Positions 1 to 8,769 of a DNA stretch of 64,000 nt are shown in pieces (within the stretch, counting starts at the first letter, position 1; every line of letters begins with the position of its first letter). Origin of the DNA: an uncultured Eubacteriales bacterium (lineage in GTDB: Bacteria; Bacillota; Clostridia; Christensenellales; Aristaeellaceae); assembly GCA_902764915.1 (NCBI GenBank), contig CACWXY010000010.1, positions 1 through 64,000 of the forward strand, written 5' to 3'. Under the pieces are notes generated by a model that saw only the letters and a program-made list of their open reading frames with translations, had not been told where the DNA came from and made no database searches. The translations under genes were made by a program, and so were the position numbers.

Positions 1-99
1 TGGTCGCAGCATAAGGCACTTTTTCTACCCCGTATATTTCGTGTGCCTTTCAACCGCACAGCTCGAAAAAATTAGTAAAACCTTAACTTATTGACATTG

Positions 100-180
100 A
101 TGCAATGGCTGGAGAATTTCTCCATCGCCGCGAGCATGCTGCTGGGCATGCTTTCAGCCGTGATACTGGGAAGTCTGTGA
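100..180 (+). CDS. possible 26-residue hydrophobic leader peptide or small membrane protein
   Basis: An ATG at 100 opens a frame of 26 codons ending in TGA at 178-180. The peptide is mostly hydrophobic (Leu, Met, Ala, Ile), as in a single membrane helix. The next gene's ribosome site GGAGG starts at the base after its stop, so the two could be translationally coupled. A TTGACA at 91-96 could be a -35 box, but the matching -10 is poor and there is no clear ribosome site before the ATG. It could be a leader peptide, a small membrane subunit, or chance. Confidence 0.3.
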   Translation: MQWLENFSIAASMLLGMLSAVILGSL

Positions 181-194
181 GGAGGAATGCTGAA

Positions 195-878
195 ATGGAT
201 CGCAAGGATACCATGGAAAAATATAACCGTATGACACACCTTCTGGGGCGTACTGTGTCGGGGATTACACTGTGCATGCTCCTGGGGGCTCCCTTCCTTA
301 TGGGTGCGGTGTTGGGATGCATGCCGGATCTTTCCGCTGTTGCGCGCGGGTTTGTCAGTGTCGGGCTTGTATGGACCGTATCAAGCGTTGTGGAATTTCT
401 GGTGTATACACCGATGCTGGGAGCCGGAGGCAGCTATCTGGCTTTTATCACAGGGAATCTGATCAATATGAAGATTCCCTGCGCCATGAATGCAAGAGAA
501 ATGGTCGGTGCAAAGACGGGAAGCGCAGAGAATGAGATTATCTCCACACTCTCCATTGCAACATCCTCGCTTGTTACGATTCTGGTACTGGCACTGGGCG
601 TGCTGCTTCTTGCACCGCTGCAGCCGATTCTGCAGAGCGAGGCACTGCAGCCGGCGTTTGCCAATGTCGTGCCGGCACTTTTTGGTGCGATGGCATACAA
701 GTATTATCGGAAGGCGCCAATTCTGGCAGCTGTGCCGCTGCTTCTGATGACACTTCTGTTTACGCTTGTTCCGTCACTGGCTTCTTCCACTTCGTTTATG
801 ATTATCCCCAGTGGTGCCATTGCGATTCTTCTCGCATATGTGCGGTATCGCAAAGCACAGAAGGGAGCATCTGTATGA
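195..878 (+). CDS. polytopic integral membrane protein of unknown function
   Basis: This 227-residue protein has about six or seven hydrophobic segments, a conserved-looking loop (GNLINMKIPCAMNARE) near the middle and a basic C-terminus (YVRYRKAQKG), as in a small transporter or permease-like protein. I do not recognise the family. The start at 195 is chosen because GGAGG (181-185) lies nine bases upstream; the in-frame extension back to 105 has no ribosome site and is hydrophilic. Its TGA overlaps the ATG of the M20 peptidase gene (ATGA), so the two are co-translated. That suggests a transporter paired with a peptidase, which is inference only. Confidence 0.6.
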   Translation: MDRKDTMEKYNRMTHLLGRTVSGITLCMLLGAPFLMGAVLGCMPDLSAVARGFVSVGLVWTVSSVVEFLVYTPMLGAGGSYLAFITGNLINMKIPCAMNAREMVGAKTGSAENEIISTLSIATSSLVTILVLALGVLLLAPLQPILQSEALQPAFANVVPALFGAMAYKYYRKAPILAAVPLLLMTLLFTLVPSLASSTSFMIIPSGAIAILLAYVRYRKAQKGASV

Positions 879-2311
879 TGATTCTCATGATTCTGGGAAT
901 TCTGCTGGGCATTCTGGTGGTATTGCTGCTGGCAGCGCTTGTGCATACACTGCTGATTCCTTCCAGGATATCGGCTTATCAGGCGCCGGAAGCGGACGCA
1001 AAGGCACAGATGCTGGCTGAGAAGCTCTCCAAGATGGTGCAGTACAATACGGTTTCAGTTCCTGAGACGGATCAGCGGGAACAGTTTCTGGGGTTTCACA
1101 GACTCCTGGAATCACTTTTCCCCCGCGTGCATGCATCGCTGGAAAAGACGGAGATTGACGGAAACCTCCTGTTTTTCTGGAAGGGAAAGCAGCATGACCG
1201 TCCACTGGTTCTCATGAGCCATCAGGATGTGGTTCCGGCAGAGGGCGAATGGAAGCACCCGCCTTTTTCCGGGGACATTGCGGAAGGTCTGGTCTGGGGC
1301 AGGGGAACGAGCGACACCAAGTGTACGGTAATGGCGTTCTTTCAGGCTGTGGAAGAGCTCCTGGAAGCAGGGTATGTACCGGAACAGGATGTGTATCTGT
1401 CCTCGTCCTGTACCGAGGAGTGGGCCGGGGATGGCTGTCCCAAGCTGGTGGATCATCTGGAAAAACGCGGTGTGCATCCCTTCCTTGTCTGTGATGAAGG
1501 CGGCGGAATCATTACAGAGCCCATTGGCGGTATCCATGGGAATTTTGCCATGGTCGGCGTGTTTGAAAAGGGAAAAGCGGATATCCTCGTAAAGGCTCGC
1601 TCCCATGGCGGCCATGCGAGCGCACCGACGAAAGGTACACCGATCGCAAGGCTGGCGGACTTTGTGCATGAATTGGAGCATCATAATCCTTTCCGCCAGA
1701 AGATGTCCCGGGAAGTGTCTGCCATGTTCGAGACACTGGCACCGTATGCCAGCTTTCCCATGAAGTATGTTTTCTCCAATCTCTGGCTGTTCCGCCCGCT
1801 TCTGGTTAAGGCGCTTCCTCTTATCAGCGCACAGGCGGGTGCCATGCTGAAAACGACGGTTGCCTGTACCATGCAGAAAGGATCTGATGCGTACAATGTA
1901 CTGCCGCAGGAAGCCAGCCTGGGACTGAATGTGCGCTTTATCCCGCATCAGGCCATGGAGGAAAGCCTTGGCATTCTTCGGAAAATGACAGAAAAGTACG
2001 GACTGGAAATGGAAGTCATGCATGCCAGTGATCCCTCACGGTCGGTGGACATCCACGGAGAAGGCTTTTCGCTTGTGCAGCAGGTGATTGCACAGACTTT
2101 CCCCGGGTGTCCTTCCTCGCCCTATGTAATGACAGGCGCTACGGATGCCAGAAACTATGAACGGATCAGCGAAAACGTCGTGCGTTTCGCACCGGTCATC
2201 TATGGACCGGAACAGATGAAGGGCATGCATGGCCTGAACGAGACCATTGCAGTCAACTGTCTTCCCGGTGCGGTCATGTTTTACCAGAACCTGATTCGCG
2301 CAAACCGATAA
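875..2311 (+). CDS. M20 family metallopeptidase, membrane-anchored
   Basis: A 478-residue zinc peptidase of the M20 family (ArgE/DapE/CPG2/PM20D1 group), which hydrolyses peptides or N-acylated amino acids with two metal ions. The N-terminus is one hydrophobic helix (residues 2-27) that probably anchors it in the membrane. Metal-site motifs are visible: SHQDVVP (H116, D118), GRGTSDTK (D147), CTEEW (E181/E182), CDEGGG (D207) and a late HGLNE. An insert between them fits the dimerisation domain. The start overlaps the upstream membrane gene by four bases. The exact substrate cannot be read from sequence. Confidence 0.9.
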   Translation: MMILMILGILLGILVVLLLAALVHTLLIPSRISAYQAPEADAKAQMLAEKLSKMVQYNTVSVPETDQREQFLGFHRLLESLFPRVHASLEKTEIDGNLLFFWKGKQHDRPLVLMSHQDVVPAEGEWKHPPFSGDIAEGLVWGRGTSDTKCTVMAFFQAVEELLEAGYVPEQDVYLSSSCTEEWAGDGCPKLVDHLEKRGVHPFLVCDEGGGIITEPIGGIHGNFAMVGVFEKGKADILVKARSHGGHASAPTKGTPIARLADFVHELEHHNPFRQKMSREVSAMFETLAPYASFPMKYVFSNLWLFRPLLVKALPLISAQAGAMLKTTVACTMQKGSDAYNVLPQEASLGLNVRFIPHQAMEESLGILRKMTEKYGLEMEVMHASDPSRSVDIHGEGFSLVQQVIAQTFPGCPSSPYVMTGATDARNYERISENVVRFAPVIYGPEQMKGMHGLNETIAVNCLPGAVMFYQNLIRANR

Positions 2312-2394
2312 AAAACCAGAAAGACAATGGCCTGAGGTGTTCATTGCGTGCGCAAAAGAACATGTCCGGCAAGCGAAAACTTTGTGAATTGCTG

Positions 2395-2423
2395 TTCTCG
2401 ATTGCCCTGTATCCTGCTATAAT
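2395..2423 (+). promoter_or_regulatory. probable promoter of the c-di-GMP protein gene
   Basis: A perfect -10 box TATAAT lies at 2418-2423, about 40 bases before the start codon at 2463. The -35 position at 17-bp spacing (2395-2400, TTCTCG) is weak. Confidence 0.55.
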
Positions 2424-2462
2424 GGACTGAACAATGAGACACGAAGCAAAGGAGCACAAGGC

Positions 2463-5400
2463 ATGAGTCAGACTTACAGACATGACGGGGACGTCAAACG
2501 TCAGATCCTGGTGGTAGACGACGAACAGATCAACCGTGCTATGCTGGGAATGATGCTGGAGGAACGCTTTGAGGTGCTTTTTGCGGAAAACGGACAGGAA
2601 GCACTGAAAATCGCAAGGGAGTATCATCGCACGCTTTCCCTGATTCTTCTGGATCTTATGATGCCTGTTATGCATGGGTTTGATGTTTTACGGGTATTGC
2701 GCGAGGAAAGCTGTCTATCCAAGATTCCCGTGATCGTCATGACTGCGGAAGGCAGCGCGGAAGTGGAAAGCCTGCGTCTGGGCGCTATCGACTTTATTCC
2801 CAAGCCCTATGATCATCCGGATGTGATCCTGGCCCGGATTCAGCGCACAATTGAACTATCCGAAGACAGACAGATCATTCAGTCCACCGAGAGGGATCAT
2901 CTGACCGGGCTTTATAACAAGGAATTCTTTTTCCGCTACGCGGATCAGTTTGACCAGCATCATCATGAGCTTGATATGGATGCGCTGGTGATCGACATAC
3001 ACCATTTTCATATGCTCAATGAGCGCTATGGCAAGAGCTACTGTGATCAGATGCTGCGGCGCATCGGTGAACACCTGCGTGTTATTATAAGCCCTCTGGG
3101 CGGTATTCTTTGCAGAAGGGAAGCCGATACGTTTCTCATCTACTGTCCGCATGGCCTGGATTACAGACAGCTCCCGGAGGAACTGTCCAACGCATTGTTT
3201 GAGGAGGATGCGTGCGCACGTATCCGTTTTCGGGTGGGCGTGTATGCTTCCGTGGACAAGAGCGTGGATGTGGAGCAGCGCTTTGACCATGCGGCGATTG
3301 CCGCCAATACAGTGCGATCGGCCTATGCCAATGCGGTGGGATTCTATGACAGTCAGCTCCATGAAAGGGAACTGTATCAGGAACAGCTTCTGGATGATTT
3401 TCATACCGCTGTTGCGCAGCATCAGTTCCATGTGTATTATCAGCCGAAATTTGATATCCGCACCGATATCCCGATTCTGACCAGTGCGGAAGCACTGGTG
3501 CGCTGGATTCATCCTACGTTTGGATTCATCAGTCCCGGTGTGTTTATTCCGCTGTTTGAGGAACACGGCCTGATCCGGGAACTGGATGAATATGTGTGGC
3601 GCGAAGCCGCCTGGCAGATCCGGGACTGGAAGAAACGCTTTCATCTGACTATCCCGGTATCGGTCAATGTATCGAGGATTGATATGTATGATCCACGGCT
3701 TCTGGAAACGTTTCAGAGTATTCTGGAAGAGTATGAGCTGACCAGCAGCGAGTATCTTCTGGAGATTACGGAGTCTGCCTATACACAGGATTCGGAGCAG
3801 ATCATACAGACCGTCAATGCGCTTCGTGAAAAGGGTTTCCGCATCGAGATGGATGATTTCGGTACCGGCTATTCCTCACTGGGCATGATATCCCGCCTGC
3901 CGATTGATGCACTGAAGCTGGACATGACATTTATCCGCAATGCATTCAATGAACGCAAGGATATTCGGATGTTGCAGCTGATTATCGATATTGCGGATTA
4001 CCTGAAGGTGCCTGTCATTGCGGAAGGCGTGGAGACGGAAGAACAGATGCTGGCCCTGAAAGCCATGGGCTGCGATATTGTGCAGGGCTATTACTTCTCC
4101 AAGCCTGTGCCGGCCAGAGAGTATGAAAAATTCATAGAAAAGCGGCAGCAGATCCAGGAAAATCAGACTGCGAATGCCGATGACAGTACGGTTCTGCCCC
4201 GGTCAGCCTATGAAAGCGCGGCGCATGCGCTCTCCGGCGGGTTTGAAAGTATCTTCTATGTGGATACGGAGACCGGTCATTATGTGGAGTTTGGGGGCAA
4301 GGGACTGTATCAGGATCTGCAGATTCAGAGAAGCGGACTGGATTATTTCGGTGAAACACAGAAGAATCTTCTGCGGATTGCCTATCCGGATGACCTGGCC
4401 AGGGTATCACTGTCCATGCAGAAGGAAACGCTGCTCTCTGAACTTCGCTCCCAGAAGGTCTTCTCCATGACCTATCGTCTGGTGATTGACGGAAAACCGA
4501 TGTATTACAATCTCAAGGCGGTCCGCGTGATGGGAAAGAATGATCACAATATTGTCATCGGGGTGTCCAATGTGGATGCACAGATGCGCACCGCCATGCA
4601 GGGTGAGGATGCGCCTGGCCGGGCCGAGGAACTGTATAATATTGCCAGTGCGCTGTCTGCGGACTATGAATGCGTGTTCTATGTGGACATGACGTCTGGT
4701 GTCTATGGCGCGTTCACTTCGCGCCGGAATGATCAGAAACTGGGCATGGAAAGTGAGGGCAAGGATTTCTTCCTGGATGCCCAGCGCCATATCCTGACCC
4801 AGACTCATCCGGCTGATCAGGCGGAAGTGCGCCGCATGCTGTCCCGTGACGCCCTGATTAAGGCGCTTCCGGTGGATGGTCAGGTGCGCGGGGATTTCCG
4901 GGTTATGGTTGACGGTACACCGGTCCGCTACAGTATGCGTATCACATTGACCGGAAAGGCGGACACGCCGCATCTGGTGGTGGGTCTGTCGCGCATGGAA
5001 CGGAGTGACCGGATGGAGCGGCGCACTGGTTTTCAGTCCACATTTGCGCGGATTGCACAGGCACTGGCGCAGGATTATATTACCGTATTTGATCTGAATG
5101 TGACGACCGAATCCTATGCTGAGTATGCCACGCGTGCGGGCGGAGAACTGAACCTGGTCGCCAGCGGCAAGGCATTTTTTGACATGGCAAAGGAGCGCAT
5201 TGCACGTTCGGTGGAGAGTACGGAGCGTGCAATGGTGCAGCAGGCTTTTGAACGCGAGACATTTCTTCAGACACTGCGGGAACAGCGCATGATTATGCTG
5301 TCCTATCATCGCGTGCAGGACGGGATCAAGTCATATGTCACCGCGAAGGTCATGCAGACAGCCGATGAACCTGAGCATATTGTAATCGGGATCAGTAATG

Positions 5401-6341
5401 CAGAGGCGCAGCGGAAGCGGGAAGAAGAACTGAGTGCGACCAGGGCAGAGCGGCTGACATATGCGCAGATCGCGCAGACCCTGGCACAGGATTACCTGGC
5501 TATCTATTATGTGGACCTTGCTTCCGACCAGTTTGTGAAGTATACGTTCAGCACCAGGGATCAGGCACTGGAGCAGGGCATGGCCGGAGATGATTTCTTC
5601 CATTATATGCGGACGCATCTGCCGGAAATGGTTTTCCCGGAGGATGTGGGAAAAGCGCTGCGTGTTTTTGACAGGCAGACGCTGACACAGATTCTGGACA
5701 AGGAACCGGTCTACACCATGTCCGTGCGTTTCCTGCTCAGTGGTGTGCCTACGTATATGTCCGTCAAGCTTATGCGTCACAATCAGGAGGACAATCATCA
5801 TATGATTGTGGGCATCAGCAATGTTGATGCGCAGATCAAGCGGGAAAAGGAATACGCTGTCGCGCAGGAGCTGGCTCTTAAGGATCCGCTGACGTCCGTC
5901 AAGAACAAACGAGCGTATCAGAAGACAGAAGAAAAGATGAACCAGGAAATTCAGAATGGCAGTATCGGAAGCTTCGCGATCGTTTTCTGTGATGTCAATG
6001 GACTGAAGGCAGTCAATGATACGCTCGGGCATGCAGCTGGCGATCAGTTCATCAAGGATGCGTGCATGGAGATATGCGGGATCTTCAAGCACAGCCCGGT
6101 ATTCCGCATGGGCGGAGACGAGTTTGCGGTCATTCTTCGCGGTGCCGACTATGATAACCGGGAGGAACTGTGTGCCCAGCTCTCCCGGAACAATGCGTTT
6201 TTTAGGGACAGCGGAGGCATCGTCATTGCCAATGGCATTTCCGTGTATGACCCGAAACGTGACACGGATGTGGCCAGCGTATTCGAGCGTGCAGATACAG
6301 CCATGTACGCCAACAAGAAAGTATTGAAAGGGGAACGCTGA
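2463..6341 (+). CDS. c-di-GMP hub: REC / degenerate GGDEF / EAL / four PAS-like repeats / GGDEF
   Basis: A 1292-residue cytoplasmic signalling protein. Domains in order: a response-regulator receiver (14-130; D19, D20, phospho-acceptor D64, K114); a GGDEF domain (141-298) whose signature has decayed to RREADTF, so probably inactive; an EAL phosphodiesterase (320-555) with E343-A-L, EITES, DDFGTGYSS (464-472), KLD (485-487), EGVE and QGYYFSKP; four tandem modules of about 125 residues (583-708, 723-845, 858-985, 998-1126); and a C-terminal GGDEF domain (1130-1291) with intact GGDEF at 1217-1221. No RxxD inhibitory site precedes that motif. It should both make and break cyclic di-GMP. AAAGGAG (2449-2455) sets the start. 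There is no adjacent kinase; the hybrid kinase at 48-50 kb carries the same repeat module. Confidence 0.9.
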   Translation: MSQTYRHDGDVKRQILVVDDEQINRAMLGMMLEERFEVLFAENGQEALKIAREYHRTLSLILLDLMMPVMHGFDVLRVLREESCLSKIPVIVMTAEGSAEVESLRLGAIDFIPKPYDHPDVILARIQRTIELSEDRQIIQSTERDHLTGLYNKEFFFRYADQFDQHHHELDMDALVIDIHHFHMLNERYGKSYCDQMLRRIGEHLRVIISPLGGILCRREADTFLIYCPHGLDYRQLPEELSNALFEEDACARIRFRVGVYASVDKSVDVEQRFDHAAIAANTVRSAYANAVGFYDSQLHERELYQEQLLDDFHTAVAQHQFHVYYQPKFDIRTDIPILTSAEALVRWIHPTFGFISPGVFIPLFEEHGLIRELDEYVWREAAWQIRDWKKRFHLTIPVSVNVSRIDMYDPRLLETFQSILEEYELTSSEYLLEITESAYTQDSEQIIQTVNALREKGFRIEMDDFGTGYSSLGMISRLPIDALKLDMTFIRNAFNERKDIRMLQLIIDIADYLKVPVIAEGVETEEQMLALKAMGCDIVQGYYFSKPVPAREYEKFIEKRQQIQENQTANADDSTVLPRSAYESAAHALSGGFESIFYVDTETGHYVEFGGKGLYQDLQIQRSGLDYFGETQKNLLRIAYPDDLARVSLSMQKETLLSELRSQKVFSMTYRLVIDGKPMYYNLKAVRVMGKNDHNIVIGVSNVDAQMRTAMQGEDAPGRAEELYNIASALSADYECVFYVDMTSGVYGAFTSRRNDQKLGMESEGKDFFLDAQRHILTQTHPADQAEVRRMLSRDALIKALPVDGQVRGDFRVMVDGTPVRYSMRITLTGKADTPHLVVGLSRMERSDRMERRTGFQSTFARIAQALAQDYITVFDLNVTTESYAEYATRAGGELNLVASGKAFFDMAKERIARSVESTERAMVQQAFERETFLQTLREQRMIMLSYHRVQDGIKSYVTAKVMQTADEPEHIVIGISNAEAQRKREEELSATRAERLTYAQIAQTLAQDYLAIYYVDLASDQFVKYTFSTRDQALEQGMAGDDFFHYMRTHLPEMVFPEDVGKALRVFDRQTLTQILDKEPVYTMSVRFLLSGVPTYMSVKLMRHNQEDNHHMIVGISNVDAQIKREKEYAVAQELALKDPLTSVKNKRAYQKTEEKMNQEIQNGSIGSFAIVFCDVNGLKAVNDTLGHAAGDQFIKDACMEICGIFKHSPVFRMGGDEFAVILRGADYDNREELCAQLSRNNAFFRDSGGIVIANGISVYDPKRDTDVASVFERADTAMYANKKVLKGER

Positions 6342-6348
6342 ACAGCTC

Positions 6349-6377
6349 TTGATGGAAGCGTAAAAAGGGAATACAAT
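6349..6377 (+). promoter_or_regulatory. promoter of the KDPG aldolase gene
   Basis: TTGATG (6349-6354) and TACAAT (6372-6377) are separated by exactly 17 bp, as for a housekeeping sigma promoter. It lies just after the stop of the c-di-GMP gene, so the aldolase has its own transcription start. Confidence 0.65.
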
Positions 6378-6418
6378 GGGAGACGGAACCACTTTTCCGA
6401 CAAAAGGAGGACAGATTC

Positions 6419-7057
6419 ATGACTGAAATGATGAACCAACTGAAATCGATCGGCATTATCCCCGTTGTTGTGCTCAATAACGCAGACGATGCCCTGCCGC
6501 TGGCGGAACGTCTGGTCAAGGGCGGACTGCCCTGCGCGGAAGTAACCTTCCGTACGGACGCGGCCGAGGAATCCATTCGCCGTATTGCCAAGGCTTTCCC
6601 CGAGATGATCGTGGGAGCAGGCACCGTTCTGACCTGTGAACAGGCTGACCGCGCTATTGATGCGGGTGCCAAGTTTGTTGTCAGCCCTGGTTTCAATCCC
6701 AAGGTTACCGAGTATGTGCTGAAGAAGGGCGTTCCGATGACGCCTGGCGTATGCACGCCCACTGAGATCGAAGCGGCGCTTCAGTTCGGGCTGGATGTAC
6801 TCAAGTTCTTCCCGGCCGAGCCCTCCGGCGGTCTGAAGATGATCAAGGCTCTGGCAGCGCCTTATGTGGGACTGAACTTCATGCCCACTGGCGGCATCAA
6901 TGCGGATAACGTGCGTGATTATCTGAAGTACGACCGTATTGTGGCCTGCGGCGGTTCCTGGATGGTCAGCGGTGCACTGGTGAAGGAAGGCAAGTTTGAC
7001 GAGATCGAGAAGATGGTCCGTGAAGCAGCTGCCATTGTGAAGGAAATCCGTGGATAA
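6419..7057 (+). CDS. eda: bifunctional KDPG/KHG aldolase
   Basis: A 212-residue class I aldolase that splits 2-keto-3-deoxy-6-phosphogluconate into pyruvate and glyceraldehyde 3-phosphate (Entner-Doudoroff and uronate breakdown), and often 4-hydroxy-2-oxoglutarate as well. The family residues are visible: EVTFR (E41, R45), the phosphate loops GAGTV and SPGFN, the Schiff-base lysine in LKFFPAE (K129), and MPTGGIN. Length is normal. AAAGGAGG precedes the ATG by seven bases. It has its own promoter and terminator. No KDG kinase or uronate genes are adjacent, so the pathway it serves cannot be told from here. Confidence 0.93.
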   Translation: MTEMMNQLKSIGIIPVVVLNNADDALPLAERLVKGGLPCAEVTFRTDAAEESIRRIAKAFPEMIVGAGTVLTCEQADRAIDAGAKFVVSPGFNPKVTEYVLKKGVPMTPGVCTPTEIEAALQFGLDVLKFFPAEPSGGLKMIKALAAPYVGLNFMPTGGINADNVRDYLKYDRIVACGGSWMVSGALVKEGKFDEIEKMVREAAAIVKEIRG

Positions 7058-7065
7058 AAAACAAA

Positions 7066-7088
7066 GGAGTGCACTGCACTCCTTTTTT
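7066..7088 (+). terminator. rho-independent terminator after eda
   Basis: GGAGTGC (7066-7072) pairs with GCACTCC (7076-7082) around a 3-base loop, followed by six T residues. Confidence 0.85.
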
Positions 7089-7127
7089 GATATCCTGCCC
7101 CATGTCAATAACAGGATACGGATCAAT

Positions 7128-7162
7128 CATACGGCAGGCGCAGCAAAAGCGTCTGCCGTATG
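7128..7162. repeat. 14-bp inverted repeat (hairpin) between converging genes
   Basis: CATACGGCAGGCGC (7128-7141) pairs with GCGTCTGCCGTATG (7149-7162) around a 7-base loop, with a single G-U wobble when read as plus-strand RNA. No U-run follows on either strand, so it is not a standard terminator. It lies in the gap between eda and the converging oxidoreductase gene. Confidence 0.6.
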
Positions 7163-7250
7163 CTCTGCCCGCCGGTCAGTACCGGATATGCAGGCCAATG
7201 GTCCGCTGAGCACGGAAAAGCCCTGGGCATGTGACAGGCGCATTTCTTTC

Positions 7251-7727
7251 TCAGGCTTCGGTAACCCGTTTTCCTGTCATATGTTCCGGCACCAGGCGGA
7301 ACATGGCTGTCCACGGACCGGATACTGCGATCTCCCGGGCAATGTATTCTTCGTCATCCGTGAACCGAAGGCTCAGCTCACGCGCGATTCCATAGATGGT
7401 CTCCTGGTCTTCAATCATTTCAATGTGGCCAAACACAATGACGCTCTCGAAATGCAGCGGCCAGGCCTGGCCGATTCGTCTGCCTTCGTCAATGACGCAG
7501 AAAGAGGCTTTGTTGCACTGGCGTATGGCATCCATCCGATGCCCGGTTCGGCCTGTGTGAAAGTAAAGACAGCCGTCTTCCTCCCTGTAAAAATGATTCA
7601 GCGGCATACCGTATGGATAGCCATCGTCGCCAAGGACGGACAGTACTCCCCGAAGCTGTGTCCGGAGAAGCTGCAGGCAGGCCTCATGGGACATAGCCTG
7701 CTTTTGACGTGCGATTTCCCGAAACAT
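7251..7727 (-). CDS. pyridoxamine 5'-phosphate oxidase-like flavin protein (NimA-type)
   Basis: A 158-residue split-barrel protein of the FMN-binding PNPOx-like superfamily, close in style to the NimA/5-nitroimidazole reductase group. Typical elements are a short N-terminal helix, the strand GVLSVLGDDGYPYGMPLNHFY, the FMN-contact stretch LYFHTGRTGHRMDAI, and SFCVIDE. These proteins reduce or bind small molecules through FMN or F420; the substrate is unknown. The start at 7727 is chosen over one 11 codons upstream because AGGAGGG sits about seven bases before it. It is a single gene that converges on eda and diverges from the secreted-protein gene. Confidence 0.8.
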   Translation of the reverse strand: MFREIARQKQAMSHEACLQLLRTQLRGVLSVLGDDGYPYGMPLNHFYREEDGCLYFHTGRTGHRMDAIRQCNKASFCVIDEGRRIGQAWPLHFESVIVFGHIEMIEDQETIYGIARELSLRFTDDEEYIAREIAVSGPWTAMFRLVPEHMTGKRVTEA

Positions 7728-7799
7728 GAAATCCCTCCTGTTCAGGAAGCATTGTAGCATATTGCTGGATCATGGTCATGCAATTGTTACTTTTTATCG

Positions 7800-7828
7800 T
7801 TGGACCTGTGTTTCTCCTATGATACAAT
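7800..7828 (+). promoter_or_regulatory. promoter of the secreted-protein gene
   Basis: TTGGAC (7800-7805) and TACAAT (7823-7828) are 17 bp apart, about 65 bases before the start codon at 7893. Confidence 0.65.
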
Positions 7829-7892
7829 TCACATATGTCCTGCGGATTGATGGGAAATAAAGAAGGTCCGCAGGCGTATGAAGGAGGATGTC

Positions 7893-8717
7893 ATGCGGAA
7901 AATCCTGATTTGGCTGCTGGCAATGTGCAGTGTTGTGACACTGGCAGCTGCAGAGACTGTATCCTTTGAGGAAGCAGGGTTTGCTCCTATTGAAAAGGAA
8001 AAGTGGACCAATAAGCTGTACGAACAGCTCTCTCTGGAAGGGATAGAAGCAACTGTGCTTGCCTACAGCGGAGAGAACGGAAAGACAGAGTTCCGGATCT
8101 ATGGAAGCATTGGAAAGACCAAGGGTGTGTATCCGGTGCTGGTGACCCCGGTCAGAAATGAGGAAGGGGAGACGGAAAAGTACGAAGCCGCCCTTCTCTC
8201 GGTGGAACCTGTCAAGGAAAACCAGAAGAATGTAGGAAAGTTTACACCGGCAGATGCCCCGGAAGTCCCGGAGGGATTTACGGTGAACAAGAAAGGCATT
8301 TTCCAGTTCACCAATATCTTCGGGGAAAAGGAAAGCTATATCTATGGCACCTTTGACGGAGAAAACTTCGGGTTTTATAAGGCGGAAAACAATCGAGTGG
8401 TCCCGGGAAGTCTCTGCTACAGTCTGGACAATGCCAGTGAGCGTATGAAACCGGACGGGCGCAAGAAAATGCCTGTGCCCGCCGAGTTCAAGAACGGGTT
8501 CCAGGAAACGGCGGAGATTGTGCTTTCTGATGGCGAGCGTGCCTTTGTTCCGACGATATATCCCATGCTCAGCGCAAGCATGGATGTGGCGCAGTACCTG
8601 GCCGGCGAAGGCAAGTATGACGAGACCAAAGCACCGACAACCCGGAAGTCCGATATCCCCAAGCCGGATACAGGATCCAACCCTGTGGTGGGAGACAGAC
8701 CGGCAAGCGCAAGATAA
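7893..8717 (+). CDS. secreted protein of unknown function
   Basis: A 274-residue protein with a clear Sec signal peptide: MRK, a hydrophobic core, then a likely cut after LAAA. There is no lipobox cysteine, so it is probably released or held at the wall by other means. The mature part is charged and beta-rich with two similar-looking halves (IYGSIG..., IYGTFDG...) and a Pro/Lys/Thr-rich tail, but I recognise no domain. The start at 7893 is set by AAGGAGG five bases upstream; a start five codons earlier would run through that ribosome site. It has its own promoter and a shared terminator. Confidence 0.7.
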   Translation: MRKILIWLLAMCSVVTLAAAETVSFEEAGFAPIEKEKWTNKLYEQLSLEGIEATVLAYSGENGKTEFRIYGSIGKTKGVYPVLVTPVRNEEGETEKYEAALLSVEPVKENQKNVGKFTPADAPEVPEGFTVNKKGIFQFTNIFGEKESYIYGTFDGENFGFYKAENNRVVPGSLCYSLDNASERMKPDGRKKMPVPAEFKNGFQETAEIVLSDGERAFVPTIYPMLSASMDVAQYLAGEGKYDETKAPTTRKSDIPKPDTGSNPVVGDRPASAR

Positions 8718-8726
8718 CGAAACGCC

Positions 8727-8763
8727 AAAAAGAGCCTGCTGCTTCATGCGGCAGGCTCTTTTT
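8727..8763. terminator. bidirectional terminator
   Basis: AAAAAGAGCCTGC (8727-8739) pairs perfectly with GCAGGCTCTTTTT (8751-8763). U-runs form on both strands, so it serves the secreted-protein gene and the converging antiporter gene. Confidence 0.85.
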
Positions 8764-8769
8764 CGGCAC

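Noticed and set aside
2463-6341. A two-component pair of the c-di-GMP protein with an adjacent kinase
   Set aside because: No kinase gene is next to it; the only kinase in the window is 42 kb away, so pairing is just a hypothesis.
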